From assembly GCA_021156265.1 (NCBI GenBank), contig JAJNBR010000057.1, positions 1 through 12,221 of the forward strand: a DNA stretch of 12,221 bases, written 5' to 3'. The position numbers were made by a program, and so were the translations under genes. Shown here in pieces: positions 1 to 8,324 of the stretch. The stretch comes from Flavipsychrobacter sp. (GTDB taxonomy: Bacteria > Bacteroidota > Bacteroidia > Chitinophagales > Chitinophagaceae). Numbering within the stretch: the first letter of the stretch is position 1; the number at the start of each line of letters is the position of its first letter. The notes beneath the pieces were generated by a model, which had not been told where the DNA came from, searched no databases, and saw nothing but the letters and a program-made list of their open reading frames with translations.

Positions 1-842
1 TCGTTTAGCACAGACTTCAGATTAACAATGGCATCATCCCAGCTGCCTTGCCATTTTTGCGGCTTAAGCCTGTACCATTCTGTTATCCGCAGATCGCGAG
101 TGCCAGATTCGAACTCGGCGTAGTGACCGCCGGGTATTTGGTTGATTTCTTTGTGAAGCGTACCACTCGTCTGGTCTACCGCACCCATTGCCAGGTAGGT
201 AAGGGCCAGTTCATCATTTACGCTACCCTTAAATCCATTTAAAGCTCTTATCTGTTTCAGCTCTGATGCGAAAACTATGCTGTTATCGTTTACATAATAG
301 TACAACGGCTTTACACCAAAGCGGTCGCGAACTGCAAAAATCTTACGGTTCTTATAGTCTAGCAGCACAAACGCGAACATGCCGTTGAATTTATCAAGGC
401 AAGCCCTACCCCACTGCTGCCAGGCGTGTAGTATGACTTCAGTATCAGATTTAGTTTTAAAACTATGTCCTAATCCTTCCAGCTCCGCTTTTATCTCGAG
501 GTAGTTGTACACCTCGCCATTAAACGTAATTGCAAGACCCGCATCCGAAAGCAGCATAGGCTGATGTCCTGCGGGTGAAAGATCAAGTATTGACAAACGC
601 CTGTGACCAAAGCCAACTGTAAATGACTGGTCGGGTGTAAGTCTGTTATAATGCCAGTGCGCTAAAGTAGACGCCGCTGTATCTCCGCCAGCCCATATCT
701 TAGGTTCATCGCCTGCATTCCAGGTCAAAAAACCTTCATCATCAGGTCCACGGTGGTTGATAATGGAAGACAGCTTATTCAGCTCATCTGCCCTCACCAC
801 ACGTTGTTCATTTTTATTTATGATCGCGAGAATACCGCACAT
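1..842 (-). CDS. asnB: Second AsnB-type amidotransferase, N-terminal 280 residues (partial)
   Basis: The frame opens with ATG at 842, 4 bases after the upstream stop, and runs without a stop off the left edge, so the synthetase half is outside. It begins MCGILAIINK with Cys2 as the glutaminase nucleophile, followed by HRGPDDEGF (30-38), GHRRLSILDLSPAGHQPM (79-96), FNGEVYNYLEI (108-118), KSDTEVILHAW (131-141), MFAFVLLDYKNRKIFAVRDR (155-174) and FGVKPLYY (175-182). The Ntn residues expected for glutamine hydrolysis are all present. Compared with the other AsnB here it has about 30 extra residues between HRGPDDEGF and GHRRLS (39-76), rich in Trp, Asp and His, and the two proteins are otherwise only moderately alike, so this is not a recent duplication. 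By context it may amidate a different sugar carboxyl. Whether the second half is intact cannot be judged. Confidence 0.9.
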   Translation of the reverse strand, partial: MCGILAIINKNEQRVVRADELNKLSSIINHRGPDDEGFLTWNAGDEPKIWAGGDTAASTLAHWHYNRLTPDQSFTVGFGHRRLSILDLSPAGHQPMLLSDAGLAITFNGEVYNYLEIKAELEGLGHSFKTKSDTEVILHAWQQWGRACLDKFNGMFAFVLLDYKNRKIFAVRDRFGVKPLYYYVNDNSIVFASELKQIRALNGFKGSVNDELALTYLAMGAVDQTSGTLHKEINQIPGGHYAEFESGTRDLRITEWYRLKPQKWQGSWDDAIVNLKSVLN

Positions 843-846
843 GTTA

Positions 847-2163
847 TTATCCGTTCAAATGGCCTTTACGTAAAACTCTCGTAATATCTGCTGCCAGGTT
901 AAGCGCTGCATCGTTGCGCAACGGCACTTGTCGTAGCGCCGGCATTACCGTGTATAAATGTTCATTTCGCATTAGCTCAGCAACCCATTCGCACGCATCA
1001 TCTATTCCTGAAAAAGTTTTTCCTGCCTCGTATTGTTTTAAAAACGCTTCCATAGCGGGATTCTGATGTTTCTCCAACGACAATATCTGCCGGCCGGTAT
1101 GAGCATACTGGAAAGTTTTTGTAGGCACTATAGGAAAATCCTCTGCAACACCAGAATCTGTCACAACAAGCAAGTGGGCGCTGCGAAGCTCCCGCCAGAG
1201 TGCATCGGGAGCGATCCATCCGTTGACAACTACATGATCACCCAAGCCTTGTTGTTGCACCAGGGTAGTTAGTTTTTCGGGAGTGTCGATATAGAAATGA
1301 CAACTTATCTTTTTATTTGGATGTTTAGCTACAAGCCTGCTGAGTAATTGCAGTAGCATATTGATACCGGGACCATCGCCGTACAGCTTTCCTGCATACA
1401 GCATCCTGAACTCGTCTGAAACGACTTGCCCATCCCTCCATTCAGGAGCAACATAGGCACTGTGCGAAAAAAGGCAAACATCTTTCTTAACCCAGTTGTT
1501 GAGCCGCTTTACCATTTCCTGTTGTGGAACGCTTACCAATACCGCGTTCGCTAGCAGTCTTGATTCATATCCGCGTATCAGGCGGCGCTCTTCATCAGTG
1601 AAGCGGTCCTGGTTATGATGTTCACTCCATAGGTCCCGAAAATCTACAACCATTGGTATCTTCAACTTGTCCGACAATATTTTTGCAGTCTCTAAAAGAT
1701 ATTCGTCTCCAAACCCAACGGTAAGAAATATAATATCGTATTTCGCTTCGTTAAAATTTTGTGATGCGAGTATCCTTCCCCATCGCCTTCCTTTTACCAG
1801 CGGCACCGTAAGCGCCTGCCGGCTGTGAAAAAGGTATTGTGCTTTTTCTCTCACCCGCGAAACGACCAGTTTACCACAATCTCCATACGCACCATTCTTA
1901 ACATGGCGCCGCAGTTCTGAAGTGAACACCGGCGGTACGTCAACAAACAACCGCCGGGGAGCATCTACCGTTATCGTATTTACATTAAGTCCCCGTCCAT
2001 TGGGCCATATCCCTTTCCACGCAGTGTTCCGGGTGTGTACTACATCTATGTTCCAACCCAACTGATCTGCCCATGCATGCACAGCCGAATCGGCGCGTTC
2101 GCAGGAAACGGGAGATAATCCTTCCGTCCGGAGATGAGCATGTGTTAAAGCAAGAACTTTCAC
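847..2163 (-). CDS. Divergent GT4-like glycosyltransferase
   Basis: 438 residues, starting at GTG 7 bases after the wecB stop. The beginning MKVLALTHAHLRTEGLSP (1-18) and the internal VVDFRDLWSEHHN (172-184) are the first-domain hallmarks of GT-B enzymes of the GT4-like kind that often act in capsule and exopolysaccharide loci. The C-terminal domain opens with MLYAGKLYGDGPGINMLLQL (254-273) and has VVNGWIAPDAL (312-322) and IVPTKTFQYAHTGRQILSL (345-363), the counterpart of the usual PxKxxEYLAxGxPIL loop. Here the Glu that would contact the donor is Gln (Q352), and no clear E-x7-E pair is visible. It may still be active; other acidic residues such as E341 and E364 are nearby. Donor and acceptor unknown. 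It ends with tandem TAA TAA, followed by one base and the next ATG. Confidence 0.82.
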   Translation of the reverse strand: MKVLALTHAHLRTEGLSPVSCERADSAVHAWADQLGWNIDVVHTRNTAWKGIWPNGRGLNVNTITVDAPRRLFVDVPPVFTSELRRHVKNGAYGDCGKLVVSRVREKAQYLFHSRQALTVPLVKGRRWGRILASQNFNEAKYDIIFLTVGFGDEYLLETAKILSDKLKIPMVVDFRDLWSEHHNQDRFTDEERRLIRGYESRLLANAVLVSVPQQEMVKRLNNWVKKDVCLFSHSAYVAPEWRDGQVVSDEFRMLYAGKLYGDGPGINMLLQLLSRLVAKHPNKKISCHFYIDTPEKLTTLVQQQGLGDHVVVNGWIAPDALWRELRSAHLLVVTDSGVAEDFPIVPTKTFQYAHTGRQILSLEKHQNPAMEAFLKQYEAGKTFSGIDDACEWVAELMRNEHLYTVMPALRQVPLRNDAALNLAADITRVLRKGHLNG

Positions 2164-2170
2164 TTAATAA

Positions 2171-3316
2171 CTATAAAGTATACCTGGCGGCATCTAATTC
2201 ATTTTCGGCATTGTTGTTCAATAGCATGCCGCGATTTGTCAGCATTTCAACTATACGCGCCGCAGTTTTTCCATCCCATTTTTCCGGGATAGAACCTTTC
2301 TTCCAATTTCCGGCAAACAACTTAACAAACGCTGCGGGAATATTTTTGGTGCCTGCTCCCAGCAATTCATTAGTACCAATGGTGCAGGTTTCGGGGCGTT
2401 CCGTTGAATCCCTTAAAGTCATACAGGGAACCCCCAGGACTGTAGCCTCTTCCGTTATACCACCCGAGTCAGTAACCACTGCTTTCGCGTGCTTCACGAG
2501 GTAATTAAACTCCAGGTAGCTTAAAGGCTCGATCGCATGAAGGTTCGAAATCTCCAACTCTCGGGCTTTCAACGCCTTCGCTGTTCGAGGATGCACAGGG
2601 AAAACAATATTCGTTCCCTCAGCACTTGAAGCAATCGTATGCAACAAGTCTGCGAGCTTTGCATCATCATCAACATTATTGGGACGATGTAAAGTCAATA
2701 CGATAAATTGTCCGCTTTTCAGTTTCAATTCATCCCACACCTGCGGCTTCTTTAGTCGCGACACGTTCTTCAGCAGCGTATCGATCATTGTATTACCTAC
2801 AAAGAAGATCGCAGTTTTGGCCACACCTGAACTCAGAAGATGTTCATTGGCTGTCTCCGATGTGGTAAAGAAATAATCGGTTATCGAATCAGTAACGATA
2901 CGGTTTATTTCTTCAGGCATTGTACGGTCTCCCGACCGAATACCAGCCTCTACATGCGCCAGTTTTACACCGGGTATTTTCTTAGCAGCTATTGCGCAAG
3001 CCATGGTAGAGTTCACATCGCCTACTACCACGCAGATGTCACAAGCCTCCTTAAGCAGTATGCGCTCGTAGGCCTTCATGATCTTACCTGCCTGTTCTGC
3101 CTGTGTACCCGCTCCCACTTCAAGATTATAATGCGGCGCCGGGATATTCAACTCTTCGAAAAAACTACCGCTCATCTTTTCGTCAAAATGCTGACCGGTA
3201 TGTATCAACCTGTATCGAACAGGAGCACCTTCCACCTTTACCTGCTCGATCGCATCAACAAGTGACGCGATCTTGATAAAGTTGGGACGTGCTCCTGCTA
3301 TAAGGTCGATCAGCAT
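2171..3316 (-). CDS. wecB: UDP-N-acetylglucosamine 2-epimerase, non-hydrolysing
   Basis: 381 residues, matching the WecB/MnaA family, which interconverts UDP-GlcNAc and UDP-ManNAc in the cytoplasm through a 2-acetamidoglucal intermediate. Visible landmarks: IAGARPNFIKIASLV (6-20) with R10 and K15, HTGQHFDEKMS (39-49), VVVGDVNSTM (96-105) with D100, HVEAGIRSGDRTMPEEINR (121-139) with E123 and the PEE pair, TLHRPNNVD (208-216) with H210, FPVHPRT (239-245) and VTDSGGITEEATVLGVP (281-297). No catalytic residue of the E. coli enzyme appears lost. The GARPNFIK form of the first motif is also seen in homologues such as WbpI that epimerise uronic-acid sugars, so the exact substrate is uncertain. A UDP-ManNAc dehydrogenase (wecC) is not in the window. 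ATG start one base after the previous stop; ends TAG. Confidence 0.93.
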   Translation of the reverse strand: MLIDLIAGARPNFIKIASLVDAIEQVKVEGAPVRYRLIHTGQHFDEKMSGSFFEELNIPAPHYNLEVGAGTQAEQAGKIMKAYERILLKEACDICVVVGDVNSTMACAIAAKKIPGVKLAHVEAGIRSGDRTMPEEINRIVTDSITDYFFTTSETANEHLLSSGVAKTAIFFVGNTMIDTLLKNVSRLKKPQVWDELKLKSGQFIVLTLHRPNNVDDDAKLADLLHTIASSAEGTNIVFPVHPRTAKALKARELEISNLHAIEPLSYLEFNYLVKHAKAVVTDSGGITEEATVLGVPCMTLRDSTERPETCTIGTNELLGAGTKNIPAAFVKLFAGNWKKGSIPEKWDGKTAARIVEMLTNRGMLLNNNAENELDAARYTL

Positions 3317-3317
3317 G

Positions 3318-4565
3318 TTAATTTACTTTCGGATACCGTTCAAGAAAGTCGTACAAGCGTTTTGCATTTTCGGCGTAGGTGCCAAATTCCAAAGCCCGTT
3401 TGCGGGCATTAACGCCATACTGCTGTAAAAGCGCAGGGTTATTACACGCTGTGCCTAACGCATTTTCCAGTTCTGCTACATTGCGGGGCGCAACAAGAAT
3501 TCCGTCTTTTCCATTTTCGATCACTTCTGCATGTCCGCCAACATCCGTTACTACACAAGCCAGCCCTGAAGCCATCGCTTCAAGCAATGAATTCGCCATA
3601 CCTTCGTTATAGCTAGGTAAAACGAAAAGGTCGGAAGCGTGATATAGTTTTGCCAGTTCGGTTGGATCGAGCTGGCCCATATAAATTGTCTTATCGCCGA
3701 CGCCCGCCTCGCGGCTCAATGCTTCCAGGTCAAGTGCATCAGGCGCCGATCTACGGGGCGCAACCATAAGCAACTTCCAGTTCGCCAGTTGCTCGCCCAT
3801 GTTTTTCACGGCAGTAAGCAATTCCTTCCAGCCTTTTAACGCTACAGGCGTTGCTACGCAGATCATGTATTTGTATGCCGGGGCAAGACCAAATCTTTCA
3901 AGGCATATCTTTTTTTCTGTTTCACTTTGTACGGGGACAAATTTATCGTGGCTGATTCCGTTATATACTGTCCTTACTTCACGAATAGCGACTGCATCCA
4001 TCCACTTCTGTGCATCAGATGCCAGCCTGCCACTGTTGGCCAGCAGCACATGAGCGTTGGCAAACACATGTTTCAGATGATGAACCAATTGCGGCTGTTG
4101 TTCCGGCCATGCGTGTACATCATCACCGCGTGCTATCGCAGCCAGCTTTATTTTCAATTCTTTTACAGCAAGCGCACCAATGTATGCATAGTCGGTAAGA
4201 AAATGCGCGTATAACCAATCAGCGCCTTCAAGCTGTTTGCTACGCTTTACATATTTAACAACTGCCTGGGCAGCCTGTCTGTAAAAATCATTCTTAAACA
4301 ACCTATCCGGCATGCGTAAAGCCACAGGAACGTGATGAACATGCACGCCTTCGTATTCATCAAAATATGACTGGCACTGTTCAAAGCCATTCTGCCAATG
4401 CGGATGGTACTTGTGCAGGCCAAACTTAGGATACCAGTTATGCAGGAGCATTACATGGCATTCAGCACCAAGCTCCTGCAGCGCCTTCACCTGCTGATGA
4501 ATGAAAACACCATTCATCAGGGCGTTCTTCCGGGGATAATTAGGTGTTAAGACCAGTATTTTCAC
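3318..4565 (-). CDS. Family 4 glycosyltransferase (GT-B fold)
   Basis: 415 residues. The start is GTG (read as Met), overlapping the asnB stop as GTGA; it is preferred because MKILVLTPNYPRKNALMNGV (1-20) is the complete first strand and glycine loop of a GT4 enzyme and the next ATG would delete it. The C-terminal Rossmann domain has VATPVALKGWKELLTAV (237-253), FVLPSYNEGMANSLLEAMAS (314-333) with the E-x7-E pair at E321 and E329 that contacts the nucleotide sugar, and VVTDVGGHAEVIENGKDG (338-355). The family keeps the anomeric configuration of the donor and usually acts at the cytoplasmic membrane face. Specific sugar unknown. The gene ends TAA, one base before wecB. Confidence 0.94.
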   Translation of the reverse strand: MKILVLTPNYPRKNALMNGVFIHQQVKALQELGAECHVMLLHNWYPKFGLHKYHPHWQNGFEQCQSYFDEYEGVHVHHVPVALRMPDRLFKNDFYRQAAQAVVKYVKRSKQLEGADWLYAHFLTDYAYIGALAVKELKIKLAAIARGDDVHAWPEQQPQLVHHLKHVFANAHVLLANSGRLASDAQKWMDAVAIREVRTVYNGISHDKFVPVQSETEKKICLERFGLAPAYKYMICVATPVALKGWKELLTAVKNMGEQLANWKLLMVAPRRSAPDALDLEALSREAGVGDKTIYMGQLDPTELAKLYHASDLFVLPSYNEGMANSLLEAMASGLACVVTDVGGHAEVIENGKDGILVAPRNVAELENALGTACNNPALLQQYGVNARKRALEFGTYAENAKRLYDFLERYPKVN

Positions 4566-6406
4566 TTAGCTAAAAAAGGGCTCGCACTCAACAAATAAAA
4601 TATCGCATTGGGATCTGCCGCACCAACATCATTGTTTATCATACCCAACGTAGCAGCATTGAAATAACCCGGACTTATCTGTCCCAGTTTTTCCTTTGCA
4701 TATGTCCGGGTCTCGGTATTATTCTGCAGCCATTGCTTCAGAGGTGAATTGAAACCGGTTTTCTTACGGTAAGCCAGTTCATTTCCCAGCTGTGATGCCA
4801 GCATCTTTCTTAACAGTACCTTACCAACACCATCGCGTCTCTTCAGCGACGATGGAATGCGGAAAGCAAACTCAACAAAGCGGTGATCAAGAAAAGGCAC
4901 GCGTCCTTCTATCTTATGCCGCATAGTCATCCTGTCGCATTTGGTCAGCATCTCGTCAACAAGTGTCGTTTTCACATCCACGTAAAGCATGCGATTTATT
5001 TCATCCGAATCTTTTCGCTTTGTATAATAACTATCAAGTCGATTAATATAACGACGCGTATCCACCTGCTTCATAACATCGCCTGATAAAAGTGAAGCAA
5101 CTACGACCGGCGATAGCACTTGTGTTCTCGATAAAAACTTCTCTCCGTTGGTGAGCTTGAGGTGTTCATTCAACTCCATCAAACTTTTGCGGCGGGTGAG
5201 CTTTGCGGCGGTTGCTACAACAGTACTCTGAAATCTCGCAGGTATTTTTTCCAAAAAAGGCGGCTGCCAATAAGGCTCATGCCGAGTATAGCCGGCAAAT
5301 AATTCATCAGCGCCGTCACCACTTAGCACGACTTTGATATTAGACTGCGCCATTTCGCTGATGCGTCCCAGCGAAAGTCCACTGCTGATACCAAAGGGTT
5401 GATCTATGTATTGAAAATGGTATTCAAAATCTTTAAAGAAATCGCCGGCCAGCTGGTAGGAATGAAAAGTACTTCCCAGCTTTCTTGCCGTGTCAGCAGC
5501 AATCATCCCTTCATCCTCCGGCTCACCGGGAAATGAGGCAGTAAAACTGTGTATACCTGCCTGGTGCCTGGTAGCTGCTGCTGTTATCAGCGAAGAGTCT
5601 ACTCCTGCAGAAAGAAAAGTACCTACCGGCACATCGGCTACCAGGTGGTCTTTTACTATTTCATCAAACAGCGCACTGGCTTCCGTCAGCAGGACACCTT
5701 CATTAGCTGAAGAGCCGTCATACAACGGGATATCCCAGTACTGGTGTGCGGAAAATCCGTTTTCACTAACTGTCGCAAAATAACCGGGCTCTAAAGCCTT
5801 GATCTCTTTATACAGTGTATGAGGGCCTGGCACCGAGCCCAGCATAAAATATTCATACAGCGAAGTCTCGTCTACACTGCACTTCACAAGACCCGCATTT
5901 ACTATAGCTGCCACCTCAGACGCAAACGTAAATAATCCGCTTGTGTAGCCATAGTACAAAGGCTTTATTCCAATTCTGTCGCGGGCAATAAACAGTTGTT
6001 TCTTATTTGTATCCCACAAACCGAAAGCAAACATCCCTGTAAGCTCCGAAAGAACAGAAGCCATATCCCCGCGATGCTCTTCATACAAGTGGAGGATCAC
6101 TTCACAATCTGAGTTTGAAGCAAACTGATGTCCTTTCCTGATCAGCGTTTCACGGACCGTTTTGTAGTTGTATATCTCACCGTTACATACCAGTACGAGA
6201 CTCCTGTCTTCATTAAACAAGGGTTGATTGCCTTGCTCCGACAAGTCTATTATGGAAAGACGGGTATGTGCAAGCCCAACGGAACCGTCCTGGTAAAATC
6301 CATTACCATCAGGTCCGCGGTGGGCCAAAGATGCCGACATCCGGCGCAAAGCACCATCCCTGGCATCATTGCCTATACTTCCATATATACCGGCTATACC
6401 GCACAT
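4562..6406 (-). CDS. asnB: AsnB-type glutamine-dependent amidotransferase (asparagine synthase family)
   Basis: 614 residues, longer than E. coli AsnB (about 554) but normal for polysaccharide-locus members. The N-terminal glutaminase (Ntn hydrolase) half starts MCGIAGIYG, with Cys2 as nucleophile after Met removal, then HRGPDGNGF (29-37), HTRLSIIDLS (47-56), NGEIYNY (75-81), SNSDCEVIL (97-105) and ARDRIGIKPLYY (141-152). The synthetase half has the ATP pyrophosphatase loop FLSAGVDSS (264-272) and VVLSGDGADELFAGY (359-373). The loop has Ala where the consensus SGGxDSS has Gly. The family amidates a carboxyl group using ammonia from glutamine and ATP. Within a glycan operon a uronic acid is a likelier acceptor than aspartate, as proposed for Francisella WbtH and Bordetella WbmI; this is inference. 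Its TGA overlaps the next start (GTGA), giving translational coupling. Confidence 0.93.
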   Translation of the reverse strand: MCGIAGIYGSIGNDARDGALRRMSASLAHRGPDGNGFYQDGSVGLAHTRLSIIDLSEQGNQPLFNEDRSLVLVCNGEIYNYKTVRETLIRKGHQFASNSDCEVILHLYEEHRGDMASVLSELTGMFAFGLWDTNKKQLFIARDRIGIKPLYYGYTSGLFTFASEVAAIVNAGLVKCSVDETSLYEYFMLGSVPGPHTLYKEIKALEPGYFATVSENGFSAHQYWDIPLYDGSSANEGVLLTEASALFDEIVKDHLVADVPVGTFLSAGVDSSLITAAATRHQAGIHSFTASFPGEPEDEGMIAADTARKLGSTFHSYQLAGDFFKDFEYHFQYIDQPFGISSGLSLGRISEMAQSNIKVVLSGDGADELFAGYTRHEPYWQPPFLEKIPARFQSTVVATAAKLTRRKSLMELNEHLKLTNGEKFLSRTQVLSPVVVASLLSGDVMKQVDTRRYINRLDSYYTKRKDSDEINRMLYVDVKTTLVDEMLTKCDRMTMRHKIEGRVPFLDHRFVEFAFRIPSSLKRRDGVGKVLLRKMLASQLGNELAYRKKTGFNSPLKQWLQNNTETRTYAKEKLGQISPGYFNAATLGMINNDVGAADPNAIFYLLSASPFLAK

Positions 6407-6409
6407 TTG

Positions 6410-7363
6410 TTAGTTGTATTTCATAAACCACGGCTCTGCAACCGTATTGGTTATATACGCATCATCGCTGTGGTTAACAGGTATCTTACGTGCACGGATG
6501 TGCAGGTTGGCGTGGTTAACGGTTCGCTGCACATCTGTGAAGCCGTTCTTTTCCAAAAGCTCTTTCACGTAATCAAAATCCAGCCTGCGGTTCAGCAACG
6601 GGCTGTATATATCATGGTTCTGGTGGATCTTGGTGCGGTCGCCGTTGGCCCGATCAACCAGGAACTGTTCTTTCTCCGCCCAGGTCGACAAAGTATTGTA
6701 TCGCACCCTAAGCTTGAAGAGATTGATATCTTCTTCGTAAGACACGAATTCCCGTCCGTATAGATAGAGGTAAATAACGCCGCCATCTTTAACGTATTTA
6801 ATGATCTCATTAAAAGCCTCTGTAAAGCTCGGGCAGTGGTGTAATACTCCCCACGACCAGACCAGGTCAAACTTCTTGTCGGTTAATAATTTTGTAGAAA
6901 GCTGTTCCAGTGGCACCTGTACAAACTCCTTTTGTACATCGATGTCGCGGATCGCTTCCCGGGTGGCTGCGATCGCGGAGTCGTTTATATCTACCGCTGT
7001 AATATTAGCTCCCAGCTTTGCCAGTCCATACGACCACCGGCCACCGCCACAACCACAATCCAATACACTTTTCCCCTTGAACCACTCCGGCCTGATCATT
7101 GTTTCACTGTCAGTGATAATATTCGTCACATTATCCCTGAACCATTTATCACTGAGCATCGCTTCTCCGTCCTTCAGTTTATCCCACTGAAAATTGAAAG
7201 CATCGATGGTTTGCGTAGCTGCTAACGGAAGCGCTCGATCAAGGTCGTGCACTTTGTTATACAGTAGCTTATACAATGCATCAACTTCTTCTCTATTGGC
7301 CTTGTTCATTACGTATTGATAACGTTCGTACAAAGGCTTGAAAATTTTCTTCAGCATATTCAT
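6410..7363 (-). CDS. Class I SAM-dependent methyltransferase
   Basis: 317 residues. A basic, helical N-terminal region of about 90 residues precedes the methyltransferase core. Motif I is SVLDCGCGGGRWSYGLAKLG (99-118), the acidic ribose-binding residue ends strand 2 (ITAVDINDSA, 121-130, D125), and motif IV with its post-motif is FDLVWSWGVLHHCPSF (165-180), followed by VKDGGVIYLYLYG (191-203). The GVLHH block is shared with UbiE/Methyltransf_11 and Methyltransf_25 proteins. The last 80 residues form a helical cap that probably holds the substrate site. Which sugar or lipid it methylates is not visible. ATG at 7363 is used; a second in-frame ATG two codons later is also possible. It sits 5 bases after the GT2 stop and 3 bases before asnB, so it is part of the operon. 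Confidence 0.9.
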   Translation of the reverse strand: MNMLKKIFKPLYERYQYVMNKANREEVDALYKLLYNKVHDLDRALPLAATQTIDAFNFQWDKLKDGEAMLSDKWFRDNVTNIITDSETMIRPEWFKGKSVLDCGCGGGRWSYGLAKLGANITAVDINDSAIAATREAIRDIDVQKEFVQVPLEQLSTKLLTDKKFDLVWSWGVLHHCPSFTEAFNEIIKYVKDGGVIYLYLYGREFVSYEEDINLFKLRVRYNTLSTWAEKEQFLVDRANGDRTKIHQNHDIYSPLLNRRLDFDYVKELLEKNGFTDVQRTVNHANLHIRARKIPVNHSDDAYITNTVAEPWFMKYN

Positions 7364-7368
7364 GATCC

Positions 7369-8313
7369 CTAGACGGATTTTTTGAGATTGGATAATTTAG
7401 TTAGTGTAACGTGCCTCAAATATTTCGAATAGACATTTAAAGCGATCGAGTATTCGCCCTTCTTAAACAAATGGGCCAACCCGCTAAAAAAATCACTCTT
7501 TCCCTTTGTTGCAAGCGATACAGAAGCATAATAAGGCATCAGCCCTTTCAGGATGTAATCGTGAATTACCTTAAGTTCTTCGTTTTTAAACTCATTTGCC
7601 TGCCTGATGGCGTTATACAGCCTTGTATTCTGCTCTACATAATGTTTGAACTCGCGTCCGCTCATCAACGAACTTTCGCGAACCCTGTACCTGGTTAATA
7701 TTTCAGACGAATAACTCCAGCTGGTGCGGTTGGATACTTTGAGCCACAGGAAATAGTCTTCCACTCCATGAAGCACAGTATCGAAACCACCGGTCTCCAG
7801 AAAGAGTTGCCTGTTGATAGTAACTGTTGAGGTAACGATAATATTATCGCGGGTGAGTACTTGTTTAAGGTCAGCCGGCTCACCTGTTGAGGCCTTAGTG
7901 TTATTGGAAAGCACTCTCCCGGTTGCATCATCAAAATTCTCAGAACCGTGATGGTATGCTTTACACCTGTTACCAAACTTACTGATGCTTTGTGCAGTTA
8001 CAAGCAGCTTATCGGGCTGAAAGAGATCATCGCTGTCGAGAAAACAAACCCATTCGCCTTTTGCCAGCTCAACACCCAGGTTGCGGCAGCTAGCCACACC
8101 TTTAACGCGGTCTGCCGGTCGTGGTATTATCACACCCGGCAGTCCATACTTGGCAAAAGCATCACGACATATTTGCAATGAATTATCGGTGCTCCCGTCG
8201 TCTAGCACAACAACTTCAAAATCGCGAAAGGTTTGTGCAGCTACTGAAGACAGCGTTGCATCGAGGTATGGTGCTGAATTAAAACTTGGTATAATAATGC
8301 TAAAAAATGGCAT
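7369..8313 (-). CDS. Family 2 glycosyltransferase (GT-A fold)
   Basis: 314 residues from the ATG at 8313. The open frame reaches 8451, but that would overlap the fucosyltransferase by more than 120 bases and add 46 residues of no GT2 character, whereas MPFFSIIIPSFN is a textbook GT2 beginning, so the internal ATG 11 bases after the previous stop is chosen. Motifs: SIIIPSFNSAPYLDATLSSV (5-24), VVLDDGSTDNS (35-45), CFLDSDDLFQPDKL (90-103) with the DxD metal site at 93-95, ETGGFDTVLHGVEDYFLW (173-190) with the ED catalytic-base pair at 185-186, and RYRVRESSLM (208-217). It should transfer one sugar, inverting, during repeat-unit assembly on the cytoplasmic side of the inner membrane; donor unknown. 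The C-terminal 90 residues are helical and basic without clear transmembrane segments. The gene ends TAG, 5 bases before the next start. Confidence 0.92.
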   Translation of the reverse strand: MPFFSIIIPSFNSAPYLDATLSSVAAQTFRDFEVVVLDDGSTDNSLQICRDAFAKYGLPGVIIPRPADRVKGVASCRNLGVELAKGEWVCFLDSDDLFQPDKLLVTAQSISKFGNRCKAYHHGSENFDDATGRVLSNNTKASTGEPADLKQVLTRDNIIVTSTVTINRQLFLETGGFDTVLHGVEDYFLWLKVSNRTSWSYSSEILTRYRVRESSLMSGREFKHYVEQNTRLYNAIRQANEFKNEELKVIHDYILKGLMPYYASVSLATKGKSDFFSGLAHLFKKGEYSIALNVYSKYLRHVTLTKLSNLKKSV

Positions 8314-8324
8314 CCACAGAATTA

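Noticed and set aside
2073..3265. Plus-strand ORFs of 143 and 141 codons opposite wecB
   Set aside because: They are shadows of the strongly conserved wecB reading frame, with no domain or upstream signal of their own.
6128..6763. 211-codon plus-strand ORF across the asnB/methyltransferase junction
   Set aside because: It is antisense to two well-supported genes and has no recognisable domain; its length follows from codon use on the other strand.
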